DNA of 64,000 nt from Aquaspirillum sp. LM1 (GCF_002002905.1 NZ_CP019509.1:3634001-3698000); one strand, 5' to 3'. Counted from the first letter of the stretch, positions 36,311-45,004 are shown. Translations and numbers: made by a program. The notes: generated by a model from the sequence alone, not told the origin.

Positions 36311-37369
36311 CTACCCGCCAAAGACCATTTTCAGCCAAAATTTCACATAACATGACCCTCTCTCTCCTCTCCTGCCTGAACACGCTAGCCTGTCAAGTCC
36401 CGCCTGGTTATAAATGCGCTTCTTGAACAATTCAGGTTTTTTCTTCTGCCATTCTTTCAGCGCCTGAATGGGCGAAAGATGGTTGAGCGCACGCTGCGGA
36501 ATCTGCTGGTTGTAAGTGTTCACATAGCGCTTAAGCGTTGTCTCCAACTCAGCCGCTGAAGCAAATCGGGTCTGGTTCACCACCTCACTGATTCGGCCAT
36601 TGAAGCGCTCAACCATCCCGTTTGTCTGCGGGTGGCGCGGCGGGCACAGGCGGTGCTCAATATTCAGCGTCATGCAACGGACATCAAAGGCGTGGCGTCC
36701 GGTTGGCTCACGCTTTTTGCTGGTGAAGCGGTCGGTGAACTGACTGCCGTTGTCAGTGAGCAATTTGACGATCTTCATCGGTGCCGCGCGTTCCAGCCGG
36801 TTTAAAAAGTCCACGCTGCTTTGCTCACTTTGGTCGGCATAGATATGCATGAACACCCAGCGTGTGGCGCGGTCGATGGCTACAAACAGGTAACGTCGCT
36901 CTTTCTCGTCAGGCATCCGCGGCAAGTACTTGATATCCATGTGCAGGAAGCCAGGTTCGTAATCCTTGAAGGTTTTGACCTGTGGCTCAACCTGGCCGGC
37001 ATCAGCCAGCGCCTGGGCTTGCAGTTGACGCAAATTGGCCACGCCATGGCGGCGCAGACAGCGATCCAGCCCAGAGCGAGAGACGTCTGGATTGATGAAT
37101 TCGCGCACCACAGCGACCAGGTCATCCAATCCCAGTAGCGTCAGGCTTCGCAAGGCCACGGCAATCGCCTCTTGTGCCGGAGTCAGCGTGGTGCAGAGCT
37201 TGTGCGGGCGATGGGATAAATCCTCCGGGCTGTCGCGCTGTTTCCACTTGCGTGCGGTTGCCACGCTGATGTTGTAGCGTTTTGCCAACTCAAGCAACGA
37301 TGCGGCTGAATTCTTGATCTCCGCTCGCGTACGAGGGGTGGTTCGAGCCTGGGCGTGGACTTCACTCAT
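36311..37369 (-). CDS. IS481-family transposase (copy 1), reading out of the element
   Basis: A 352-residue frame, of which the first 326 codons or so are inside the IS. An N-terminal HTH region (SLLELAKRYNISVATARKWKQ) is followed by a DDE integrase-core domain: MDIKYLP and LTDNGSQF carry the two Asp, and HPQTNGMVERFNGRISE the Glu. The element carries no stop codon in this frame, so translation continues about 26 codons into flanking DNA and ends at 36311. Confidence 0.92.
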   Translation of the reverse strand: MSEVHAQARTTPRTRAEIKNSAASLLELAKRYNISVATARKWKQRDSPEDLSHRPHKLCTTLTPAQEAIAVALRSLTLLGLDDLVAVVREFINPDVSRSGLDRCLRRHGVANLRQLQAQALADAGQVEPQVKTFKDYEPGFLHMDIKYLPRMPDEKERRYLFVAIDRATRWVFMHIYADQSEQSSVDFLNRLERAAPMKIVKLLTDNGSQFTDRFTSKKREPTGRHAFDVRCMTLNIEHRLCPPRHPQTNGMVERFNGRISEVVNQTRFASAAELETTLKRYVNTYNQQIPQRALNHLSPIQALKEWQKKKPELFKKRIYNQAGLDRLACSGRRGERGSCYVKFWLKMVFGG

Positions 37370-37978
37370 GTTGATTGCTCTGCTTTCAAGGTCTCAATTA
37401 GACCACGCATCATGTCTCTTGCCCAGAAGAGTGGCCTGCTACGAATTGGAATATGATCACACGGGATGCAACAGCTAGCCCACCACGCCCCTCAAACCAA
37501 TTCACTGCACACCAGCCTGGAACAGGCCCAGGTGCTTTTGCAGGAAGAAACAGATGCACTGGAGAATCTTCAGCGCACATTATGTATGCTGGAACAAAAA
37601 GCCCGGCAGCTGAATACCATCAAGCAGCATATTGCGCTACAGCTGGAACAGCAGCATCAGCGCTATGTGCAAGCCAACACGCCGCCAGGCCAGGTTATTC
37701 CTATTGATGGTTTGGGGGTATTTGCTGCCGAGGTATGTTTTGGTGTACCCAGGCATGCAGAATATGCTGTGATTAAAGATCGGCTGGCGTTGTTTTGTGC
37801 CCAGATTTCCACCAGCAAAACGATCCTCCAGCAAATACGCGCCACCCGGCACTACCAGCAGGATGTGGTGGATGAGGGTGATTCTCAGGCAAGCGATTTT
37901 CAGATTGCCATATTGAAACAACATCAGCAGGATGAAGAAAACGCACAGCATCAGGTCGGCCAGCTGTGGCGCACATAA
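36352..37978 (+). pseudogene. Coiled-coil protein gene split by an IS481-family element
   Basis: Taking out the IS (36391-37473) and one 7-bp duplication joins 36352-36390 (MTLSLLSCLNTLA) in frame to 37481-37978, giving one 178-residue protein. The C-terminal part is rich in Glu, Gln and Leu heptads (about residues 20-75), then a less charged middle (GQVIPIDGLGVFAAEVCFG) and a Gln/Asp-rich helical end. I do not recognise the family. No good ribosome site precedes 36352; the frame is open back to 36250, so the original start may be further upstream. An ATG in the IS end (37466) could still express the last 170 residues. Confidence 0.65.
36391..37473 (-). mobile_element. IS481-family insertion sequence, copy 1 (1083 bp)
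   Basis: Ends TGTCAAGTCCCG and, on the other side, TGTTGCATCCCG (inverted) form the terminal repeats. Flanking copies of GCTAGCC (36384-36390, 37474-37480) are the target duplication. The target contains CTAG, matching the known NCTAGN preference of IS481. It appears identical in sequence to copy 2 and is in opposite orientation. Confidence 0.93.
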
Positions 37979-38016
37979 GAATGAAGCCGGCCTGCTGCGA
38001 AGGGCAGTAGAGTAAC

Positions 38017-39099
38017 TGTTGCATCCCGTGTGATCATATTCCAATTCGTAGCAGGCCACTCTTCTGGGCAAGAGACATGATGCGTGGTCTAATTGAGACC
38101 TTGAAAGCAGAGCAATCAACATGAGTGAAGTCCACGCCCAGGCTCGAACCACCCCTCGTACGCGAGCGGAGATCAAGAATTCAGCCGCATCGTTGCTTGA
38201 GTTGGCAAAACGCTACAACATCAGCGTGGCAACCGCACGCAAGTGGAAACAGCGCGACAGCCCGGAGGATTTATCCCATCGCCCGCACAAGCTCTGCACC
38301 ACGCTGACTCCGGCACAAGAGGCGATTGCCGTGGCCTTGCGAAGCCTGACGCTACTGGGATTGGATGACCTGGTCGCTGTGGTGCGCGAATTCATCAATC
38401 CAGACGTCTCTCGCTCTGGGCTGGATCGCTGTCTGCGCCGCCATGGCGTGGCCAATTTGCGTCAACTGCAAGCCCAGGCGCTGGCTGATGCCGGCCAGGT
38501 TGAGCCACAGGTCAAAACCTTCAAGGATTACGAACCTGGCTTCCTGCACATGGATATCAAGTACTTGCCGCGGATGCCTGACGAGAAAGAGCGACGTTAC
38601 CTGTTTGTAGCCATCGACCGCGCCACACGCTGGGTGTTCATGCATATCTATGCCGACCAAAGTGAGCAAAGCAGCGTGGACTTTTTAAACCGGCTGGAAC
38701 GCGCGGCACCGATGAAGATCGTCAAATTGCTCACTGACAACGGCAGTCAGTTCACCGACCGCTTCACCAGCAAAAAGCGTGAGCCAACCGGACGCCACGC
38801 CTTTGATGTCCGTTGCATGACGCTGAATATTGAGCACCGCCTGTGCCCGCCGCGCCACCCGCAGACAAACGGGATGGTTGAGCGCTTCAATGGCCGAATC
38901 AGTGAGGTGGTGAACCAGACCCGATTTGCTTCAGCGGCTGAGTTGGAGACAACGCTTAAGCGCTATGTGAACACTTACAACCAGCAGATTCCGCAGCGTG
39001 CGCTCAACCATCTTTCGCCCATTCAGGCGCTGAAAGAATGGCAGAAGAAAAAACCTGAATTGTTCAAGAAGCGCATTTATAACCAGGCGGGACTTGACA
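38017..39099 (+). mobile_element. IS481-family insertion sequence, copy 2 (1083 bp)
   Basis: Same length and terminal sequences as copy 1, inverted relative to it and 543 bp away. The flanks (AGTAAC on the left, GATAGCG on the right) do not match, so the target duplication has been lost, which indicates a deletion or rearrangement next to this copy. Confidence 0.92.
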
Positions 39100-39104
39100 G
39101 ATAG
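38121..39104 (+). CDS. IS481-family transposase (copy 2)
   Basis: A 327-residue protein identical over its full length to copy 1, with the same HTH and DDE residues. Its stop TAG (39102-39104) is made of flanking bases just past the element end at 39099, so here termination is supplied by the insertion site. Frame intact. Confidence 0.93.
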   Translation: MSEVHAQARTTPRTRAEIKNSAASLLELAKRYNISVATARKWKQRDSPEDLSHRPHKLCTTLTPAQEAIAVALRSLTLLGLDDLVAVVREFINPDVSRSGLDRCLRRHGVANLRQLQAQALADAGQVEPQVKTFKDYEPGFLHMDIKYLPRMPDEKERRYLFVAIDRATRWVFMHIYADQSEQSSVDFLNRLERAAPMKIVKLLTDNGSQFTDRFTSKKREPTGRHAFDVRCMTLNIEHRLCPPRHPQTNGMVERFNGRISEVVNQTRFASAAELETTLKRYVNTYNQQIPQRALNHLSPIQALKEWQKKKPELFKKRIYNQAGLDR

Positions 39105-39309
39105 CGTTCATTCTTTAGCCATATGTCTTGATCATGGAAGCCTATTGGAGGTGCCCCATGATGCGGCAACCACAGCACTCAAGCGTGAGCGCTGGACGAT
39201 GCTCGGCCTTGACGGCGGATTCGCATTACCCTGGCGGCAAGCTTCTCTGGATGAACATGACTTCGAACATCGCCGTACAAGAGTTTGTCAGCGCTCGCTT
39301 TGGCCATGA
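39100..39309 (+). pseudogene. Possible 3' remnant of a gene cut by IS481 copy 2
   Basis: The frame entering from the IS end reads about 69 residues with protein-like composition (DHGSLLEVPHDAATTALKRE, then ALPWRQASLDEHDFE) and stops at 39309, overlapping the start of the next gene by 59 bp. Its 5' part is missing. Because copy 2 lacks a target duplication, an adjacent deletion could have removed it. No family is recognised; low confidence. Confidence 0.3.
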
Positions 39310-40234
39310 TGACGCGCAACGGCTCGAACACATTGCCCGTGGTGGCAAGAGCAATAAAAAGGGGGCGGATTTCGAAGGGTGCTATGCGGTTTATGTGATT
39401 GCGTCCATTGGGGCAGCGACTACGCCAGCGGAGTGCGCACATCATCATATCAGCAGCCAGGAAACTGCATTTGTGGATGATTTGTGCGTACGTAATCAGG
39501 CAATCGGCACAAAGCGCAATTATCAGGCGAAGAACTCCGATGGCTCCGCCGCAGACTGGACGGACGAGCTGCGTGCGCGCTTTGAAAAGCAGATCATCGT
39601 GGATATCGAGCATCACCGTGTGCAACAACAGGAACAAGTTCTGGTGGTCAGCTGCGCAGACAAGGCCGCAGCCAATCAGAAAAAAATTCCACACGCCATG
39701 CAAAGCTGTTGCCGGGCGGAATATTTTCCTTACGAGCTGACGTCAATTGCATTGCTGATGAGCCATACCCCCCTTCAGTCTGTCTTTGCCAAGTTATGCA
39801 ACTCGCGTCAGCTCGCCCGTCTGGATGAGGCTTTCAGGATCATTCTTGGGCAATGGCACGCAGACAATCATGCCGGGCGAACTGTGCTGGATGTGCTGAC
39901 CAAGGCCAAAGCCAGTGCTCGGCCAGATATTTTTGGTGGGTTTCACCCGCCTCAGCTCTGTTGGCAGGAGGGGGCATCAGTGCCGCCATGCACGCCGCCA
40001 TCATGGCTGACAGAGGTGCTGGATCGTTTTCAAATGGGGGGGACGACGGTAGAATGCGCTGCTTTCAAAGTCAGCTACAATGGGTTGGAAGTGCAGGTGG
40101 CGGCTCATGCCCCCGCTCCCCACCCTGACGCGCTTGCCAGCCTGACCAGCCCTCGTGATGTTTTCATGCTGCTGATGTCTGTTGAAGCGGAGATGCTTGC
40201 CGCCTCGCCACCTACAGAGGGACACCCACAATGA
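39251..40234 (+). CDS. Putative PD-(D/E)XK nuclease-like protein, first gene of a two-gene module
   Basis: A 327-residue protein not assigned to a known family. Start ATG 39251 is chosen because protein-like sequence begins there; 39257 or an upstream in-frame ATG (39128) are alternatives and no ribosome site decides. Residues about 30-120 read like a restriction-endonuclease fold: E42 in GADFEGCYAVYV, D76-D77 in AFVDDLCV and QxK at 92-94 in NYQAKNS, an order seen in Cap4/DUF4297-type and ABC-3C-associated nucleases. The rest (about 130-327) is mixed and mostly helical, perhaps a sensor or partner-binding part. The stop overlaps the next start (ATGA). Function is inference; the sequence only shows the motif pattern. 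Confidence 0.65.
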   Translation: MNMTSNIAVQEFVSARFGHDDAQRLEHIARGGKSNKKGADFEGCYAVYVIASIGAATTPAECAHHHISSQETAFVDDLCVRNQAIGTKRNYQAKNSDGSAADWTDELRARFEKQIIVDIEHHRVQQQEQVLVVSCADKAAANQKKIPHAMQSCCRAEYFPYELTSIALLMSHTPLQSVFAKLCNSRQLARLDEAFRIILGQWHADNHAGRTVLDVLTKAKASARPDIFGGFHPPQLCWQEGASVPPCTPPSWLTEVLDRFQMGGTTVECAAFKVSYNGLEVQVAAHAPAPHPDALASLTSPRDVFMLLMSVEAEMLAASPPTEGHPQ

Positions 40235-40914
40235 GCATGGTCAACAGAAGCTACAGCGCCCTTGCCGCAGAAGAAGCCAAGGCCTGCTTGGGAAACCTTC
40301 TGTCGTTTGTTGATGCGCCGGACAGCTACACCGAGGAAATGCATAAGCTTGGCATGCTCCTGGGTAAATTGCTCAGCGAGAAAATTCCCTCGACCACGCC
40401 CTGCCTGTTGGTCGCCACCGCCGAAGACGCCGATTACCTGGGTCGTGGCATTTATGACTGTCTGAAGCAGGCGCACCCCACCAAAGCAGCGGTGTTCTGG
40501 AACAACCATTACACCATTCCCGGTGGTGGCAGCATTGCGCCGGTGGTGCACAAGTTTCTGGAGCCTGGCTACGAAAGTGCGGAAGTATTGATCATCGCAA
40601 AGTCTGTCATTTCCGGCAGCTGCGTGGTGCGGACCAACCTTCTGGAACTGATCGACACCCTCTCCCCCCAGAAAATCTTCATTGTTTCTCCGGTCATGTA
40701 TCGCCAGTCCGAAGAATGGCTGAGGCAGGAATTTCCGTGCGCGATCTCGGAAAAGTTCGAGTTCATGGTGTTTGCCACTGATGCAGAGCGTACCGAAAGT
40801 GGCGAAGTCAAACCCGGTATCGGTGGAGAAGTCTACCCGCTGCTGGGACTGGCAGATCAGCCTGCCCGCTTTGGTTTCATGCCCAAGCTGGTGCAGGAGT
40901 TGGCCGCGCTGTGA
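40231..40914 (+). CDS. Phosphoribosyltransferase-like protein, second gene of the module
   Basis: A 227-residue protein resembling type I phosphoribosyltransferases. A hydrophobic strand, VLIIAKSVISGSCV (119-132), sits where PRPP-loop motifs of the form VxxxDDxxTGgT occur, followed by a helix and the strand KIFIVSPVMY (148-157). NNHYTIPGGGSIAPVVHKFL precedes it. The acidic pair normally binding ribose hydroxyls is replaced by Lys-Ser, so it may bind a nucleotide or PRPP without normal catalysis. Translationally coupled to the nuclease-like gene, suggesting a complex or a sensor-effector pair. The family call is tentative. Confidence 0.6.
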   Translation: MSMVNRSYSALAAEEAKACLGNLLSFVDAPDSYTEEMHKLGMLLGKLLSEKIPSTTPCLLVATAEDADYLGRGIYDCLKQAHPTKAAVFWNNHYTIPGGGSIAPVVHKFLEPGYESAEVLIIAKSVISGSCVVRTNLLELIDTLSPQKIFIVSPVMYRQSEEWLRQEFPCAISEKFEFMVFATDAERTESGEVKPGIGGEVYPLLGLADQPARFGFMPKLVQELAAL

Positions 40915-40956
40915 TGACATAGCCGGCTTTTTCCATCAGTGTGCGGCCAGCCTACC

Positions 40957-40987
40957 CAAAAAAATCCCCCGTCTGGCAACGGGGGAT
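40957..40987 (-). terminator. Rho-independent terminator of the porin gene
   Basis: Stem ATCCCCCGT (40964-40972)/ACGGGGGAT (40979-40987), followed on the minus strand by seven T residues. It may also serve the plus-strand module ending at 40914. Confidence 0.88.
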
Positions 40988-41032
40988 AAGCTGGGGAACT
41001 GCTGTGCTGGAACAGGCTATCTGGCAAAGGAG

Positions 41033-42184
41033 TTAAAACGAATGGCGCAGGCCCACGGCAAAGCCCTTCGGATCCGCCCCGGCGGCCACGCCGCCGATGC
41101 TGCCAATGGCAAAGTCATACTTCGCCGCGCTGTTGTTGCGAATCTCGCTGTACAGCACCTTCACCAGGGTCCGTTTGGACAGATCATGTTCGTAGCCCAG
41201 TTCGTAGTGCTGCGCCTTGCCGCTGTCGGCCAGGCTGCTGTTGCCGCCACTGAGCTTGCCGGCCTGGCCGTATTGCGCAATCAGCCGGCCATTGGCACCG
41301 ATGCCCAGCGAGCCATTCACATACCATACCGACTGCTTCAGGCTGCGGTTGCCGTACAGCCTGGCCCCGGCCTGGGTCAGATCGCCTTCGGTGCGGTCGT
41401 AGATCACCCCGATGCGGGTGTTGGCCGAGAAGCGGTAAATCGCGGCGGCGCGCAGGTCGTCCACCCGGCGGAAGGCGCTGGTGCTCAGCGCTGCGCCATC
41501 GTCCACCCCGGTGGTGGAACGGGTATAAGCCAGCCCGGCATACAGGCTGCCGTTGTCGTATTTCACCCCCAGGTTGGCGTTGTAGGCGCGTGGGCCGCTG
41601 CTGTTCTCGCCGGCGCTGTACAGCGCGCTGGCCGAGAAGTGGCTGAAGGTGGGCGTGGTGTACTGCACCGAGTTGCGCAGACGGTTGTCAAATTGGCCGA
41701 TCTGGCCGGCAGCCTGGGTTTTCAGCGCCGGGTCGGTAATGGCAAAGTTGCCCAGCTTGCCCAGCAGGGCAGCGGACAAGCCAATGCCGGTGGCGGCCTT
41801 GTTGATGTCGTAAATCCCACCCATGGCACGCGCCGACGAGGTGAGCAAGCCCAACTGCAGCATGCCCAGGCTCGGGCTGGTGAGGCCGACAAAGCTGTCG
41901 CGGGTGGCAAAGTTGCCGGCACCGGTGTCCAGGGCGATGCTGTTTTCCACTTGCCAGATGGCTTTCAGGCCATTGCCGAGATCTTCGCTGCCCTTGAAGC
42001 CGATGAAGGTGCTGTTGGAGTTGATGCGGGTGGTCTGGCCGATGTTTTGCGCGCTGTTGGCCGCGCCCCGGGCGGAGACGCTTTCCAGGGTTTCGTCGAT
42101 GGAGCCGTACAGGGTGACGTCGGCCAGGGCGGCGCTGCTCAGGCTGGCAATGGCGATGGCCAGCAGGGTGTGCGGGTGTTTCAT
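41033..42184 (-). CDS. Gram-negative general porin
   Basis: A 383-residue outer-membrane porin of the beta/gammaproteobacterial type. Start 42184 has GGGAGA upstream and gives a Sec signal peptide (MKHPHTLLAIAIASLSSAALA) followed by DVTLYGSIDETLES, the classic first beta-strand. GFKGSEDLGNGLKAIWQVEN is the family signature and the protein ends in Phe (AVGLRHSF), as needed for barrel assembly. The extended frame upstream of the signal peptide is not used. Divergent from the hpaR-like gene. Confidence 0.95.
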   Translation of the reverse strand: MKHPHTLLAIAIASLSSAALADVTLYGSIDETLESVSARGAANSAQNIGQTTRINSNSTFIGFKGSEDLGNGLKAIWQVENSIALDTGAGNFATRDSFVGLTSPSLGMLQLGLLTSSARAMGGIYDINKAATGIGLSAALLGKLGNFAITDPALKTQAAGQIGQFDNRLRNSVQYTTPTFSHFSASALYSAGENSSGPRAYNANLGVKYDNGSLYAGLAYTRSTTGVDDGAALSTSAFRRVDDLRAAAIYRFSANTRIGVIYDRTEGDLTQAGARLYGNRSLKQSVWYVNGSLGIGANGRLIAQYGQAGKLSGGNSSLADSGKAQHYELGYEHDLSKRTLVKVLYSEIRNNSAAKYDFAIGSIGGVAAGADPKGFAVGLRHSF

Positions 42185-42463
42185 GGTGTTTTCTCCCTTG
42201 TGTTGTCGTGTGCCGGTATGTCCGGCTGGTGTGGTGGCGAGGCTGGCCTGGTGCGTCATGCGCTGGGCGCTTTGAGCTGCCGCCAAAACACTAACATGAT
42301 AGTAATATGGTTACTGCGATATTAGCAATATGGCGTTTCACCACACCTTTTGCCGGCAGACATATGCTGCATCGTAAAAAACACTACGATATTAGGATAA
42401 TGCCCGGCAACTTACGGTAAAATTCGCCTTCCCCCTGTACATGCTTGACGCACAAAGGCCGTT
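42185..42463. promoter_or_regulatory. Divergent porin/hpaR control region with CGATATTAG repeats
   Basis: AT-rich 279-bp gap. CGATATTAG occurs exactly at 42317-42325 and again at 42387-42395, 70 bp apart, and AATATGG occurs twice near the first copy. These are good candidates for sites of the adjacent MarR-type regulator. Promoter hexamers are not assigned. Confidence 0.5.
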
Positions 42464-42964
42464 ATGGATCGCCGGATTTCTTATCGCAACCTCCCGCAGT
42501 TGTTTTTAAAGGCCCGTGAAGAACTGCTCTGCCACTTTCGCCCGATCATCAACCACTTTGGCCTGACCGAGCAGCAATGGCGGATCCTGCGCACCCTGAG
42601 CGAGCACGAACAGCTGGAGCCGCGTGAAATTTGTGAAATCTGCCACATTCTCAGCCCCAGTCTGGCCGGGGTGCTGGCGCGGATGGACGATCTGGGCGTG
42701 GTAATTCGCAGCCGGATGCCGGAAGACCAGCGTCGGGTGCTGGTGCGGCTCAGCCCCAAGGGTGAAGCAATTGTGGCGCAGATGGCCCCGCTGGTGCAGG
42801 CGCAGTACCGGTTGCTGGAAGACGCGCTGGGCAAGGAGTTGATTCAGGAGGTGTATCAGGTGGTGGATAAGCTGCTGATTGCCCAGCAAACCACGCGGGT
42901 GCCACGGGTGGCGCTGCCAGAGTTAGACGCCAGCCTGGCGCGGGAAGCCCCGTCGGGTGAATAA
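42464..42964 (+). CDS. hpaR: MarR-family regulator, HpaR type
   Basis: A 166-residue winged-helix regulator. RRISYRNLPQLFLKAREELLCHFRP and LTEQQWRILRTLSEHEQLEP match the HpaR subgroup (repressor of homoprotocatechuate catabolism), with the wing motif DQRRVLVRLSPKGE. No hpa catabolic genes are present in the window, so the assignment rests on sequence type and the target here may be the divergent porin and itself. The effector is unknown. Confidence 0.8.
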   Translation: MDRRISYRNLPQLFLKAREELLCHFRPIINHFGLTEQQWRILRTLSEHEQLEPREICEICHILSPSLAGVLARMDDLGVVIRSRMPEDQRRVLVRLSPKGEAIVAQMAPLVQAQYRLLEDALGKELIQEVYQVVDKLLIAQQTTRVPRVALPELDASLAREAPSGE

Positions 42965-43267
42965 GCGTTGCTGATCGGTTGCACGACAATGTAGCGACCT
43001 AATCTTTTCGAACATGCCACCCGTTCATCGCAATTTTATCCCAGCGTTTCAAACGCGCAGTTACCAAACAAATCGTTCCGCAACTGCACCGCCAAACGCT
43101 GTGATGAGCTTGATCTGGGCGAGACACTGCGGGCCGGTGCTGGGTCACCCTGTACCACGCCGAGCCTGACCCCAGACCAGCACGCTGCCGGTCAGCTACA
43201 GCTGAACGGCGCATCGCCAAGGCGGACAGCGAAATCCTGAAAAACCTGTTTCCTTGTTTGACCGCGC
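42965..43267. other. Intergenic region without a convincing gene
   Basis: The 303-bp stretch has short open frames on both strands with no start signals. A minus-strand frame contains ARLKRWDKIA, faintly like the end of IS5-type transposases, so degraded mobile DNA is possible but not demonstrated. Confidence 0.4.
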
Positions 43268-44179
43268 TTACCCCAGCCGCGCCGGCAGCGGGTGTCCAGC
43301 CAGAAATTCACGCACAGCCAGGCGTTTGCCGCCAGCGGCCTGCAGCTGGGTGGCCAGCAGCGCGCCCTCACCGGTGGCGATGCGCACGCCTTCGGCACTG
43401 TGCGCCAGAATCTGGCCGGGCTCGCCATGGCCGTCGCAGACGTGCGCCTGCCAGATTTTCAGCGGCGCGCCGTCGGCCAGGGTGCTGGCACCGGGAAAGG
43501 GGTTGAAGGCGCGAATCTTGCGGTCCAGCACGGTGGCCGGCAAGGTCCAGTCCAGCTGGGCTTCGGCCTTGCCGATTTTCTCGGCATAGGTCACCCCCTG
43601 TTCAGGCTGCGGGGTGGCAGTCAGTTGATCCAGCTGGGCCAGTGCGTCCACCATCGCCTGGGCTCCCAGCGTGGCCAGACGGTCGTGCAGGCTGGCGGTG
43701 GTGTCGTCGGCGCGGATCGGTTCGCGTACGGTCAGCAGCATGTCGCCCGTATCCAGGCCGACATCCATCTGCATGATGGTGACGCCGGTTTCGGCGTCGC
43801 CGGCTTCGATGGCGCGGTGAATCGGCGCGGCACCGCGCCAGCGCGGCAGCAGCGAGGCGTGAATATTCAGGCAGCCGCGCGTGGGCATGTCCAGCACCAC
43901 CTTGGGCAGAATCAGCCCGTAGGCGGCTACCACCATCAGTTCGGCACCCACCGCCGCGATTTCCGCCTGGGCATCAGTGGTTTTCAGCGTCAGCGGCTGG
44001 CTCACGGGCAGTTGGTGCGCCAGTGCCAGGGCTTTTACCGGGCTGGCTTTCAGCTTCATGCCGCGCCCGGCGGGGCGGTCGGGCTGGGTCAGCACCAGGG
44101 CAATCTCGTGGCCGGCATCAATCAGCGCCTGCAGCGCGCTGGCGGCAAATTCCGGGGTTCCGGCAAAAATCAGTTTCAT
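43268..44179 (-). CDS. fmt: Methionyl-tRNA formyltransferase
   Basis: A 303-residue enzyme that formylates the initiator Met-tRNA using 10-formyl-tetrahydrofolate. [17 protein letters not shown] opens the catalytic domain. [20 protein letters not shown] carries the Asn-His-Ser active-site segment, and [17 protein letters not shown] follows. The C-terminal OB-fold domain (about 205-303) is complete. It follows def by 50 bp on the same strand, the usual pairing. Confidence 0.97.
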   Translation of the reverse strand: MKLIFAGTPEFAASALQALIDAGHEIALVLTQPDRPAGRGMKLKASPVKALALAHQLPVSQPLTLKTTDAQAEIAAVGAELMVVAAYGLILPKVVLDMPTRGCLNIHASLLPRWRGAAPIHRAIEAGDAETGVTIMQMDVGLDTGDMLLTVREPIRADDTTASLHDRLATLGAQAMVDALAQLDQLTATPQPEQGVTYAEKIGKAEAQLDWTLPATVLDRKIRAFNPFPGASTLADGAPLKIWQAHVCDGHGEPGQILAHSAEGVRIATGEGALLATQLQAAGGKRLAVREFLAGHPLPARLG

Positions 44180-44229
44180 CGGGGGCTATCCTGGGCAGGG
44201 GCGGGCCGCCGGGGCAGGCCCGCCGGGCG

Positions 44230-44736
44230 TCACATCGTGCGTTTTTCCAGCTTTTTCAGCTTGGTGCGGATGCGGTTTTGCTTGAGCGCAGACAGGTATT
44301 CGACAAACACCTTGCCTTCCAGGTGGTCAAGTTCGTGTTGCAGGCACACCGCCAGCAGACCATCGGCCTCCAGGGTGAAGGGCTTGCCATTGCCGTCCAG
44401 CGCCTGCACGGTCACCTGGGTGGCGCGCGAGACGTTGTCGTACACCAGCGGCACCGACAGGCAGCCTTCTTCGCCGATGGCCTGTTCGTCGGAACGGGCG
44501 ATGATGGTCGGGTTGATGAACACTTGCAGCTGATTTTTTTCTTCCGACAGGTCAATTACCACCAGACGTTCGTGAACATTGACCTGGGTGGCGGCCAGGC
44601 CAATGCCGTGGGCGGCATACATGGTTTCGCCCATGTCGGCAATCAGGGTGCGGATGCGGTCGTCCACCTGAGCCACCGGCTTGGCGCGGGTGTGCAGGCG
44701 GGGGTCGGGGTAGTGCAGGATATTCAGCAGGGCCAT
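44230..44736 (-). CDS. def: Peptide deformylase
   Basis: A 168-residue metalloenzyme removing the N-formyl group from new proteins. The start [18 protein letters not shown] is the family norm; the open frame extends 15 codons further but without similarity. All three motifs are present: [17 protein letters not shown] and HELDHLEG, supplying the Cys and two His metal ligands. Transcribed with fmt. Confidence 0.96.
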   Translation of the reverse strand: MALLNILHYPDPRLHTRAKPVAQVDDRIRTLIADMGETMYAAHGIGLAATQVNVHERLVVIDLSEEKNQLQVFINPTIIARSDEQAIGEEGCLSVPLVYDNVSRATQVTVQALDGNGKPFTLEADGLLAVCLQHELDHLEGKVFVEYLSALKQNRIRTKLKKLEKRTM

Positions 44737-45004
44737 GGCGTGCGGGTGTCGTTCAGCAGGTTTTTGGGGAAATGGGCGCACGGCGGCGCCACAGAAGTCT
44801 CTGCATTATATCGTGTGTTGCCGGCGCTCACCTGTTTGCGGGCAATCCGGGCCGGGCGGCCTGCTACTGGCTGCGTGCTTGTTATGGATGAGCACCGGCA
44901 AAACAAAAACTGCCCCAAGTCGCCAGATGAACTCCCGTCTGATTGAAGCTGGGATGTTATGATCCGGGACGCTATTTCCGGATCATCAAAGCACGAGTGC
45001 ACTT

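Noticed and set aside
36391-39099. A composite transposon formed by the two inverted IS481 copies.
   Set aside because: Copy 1 has its own target duplication on both sides, and the DNA between the copies is the remainder of the gene it interrupted, so the two inserted separately.
42965-43267. A degraded IS5-type transposase on the minus strand.
   Set aside because: Only a faint ARLKRWDKIA-like string was seen, with no second motif and no terminal repeats.
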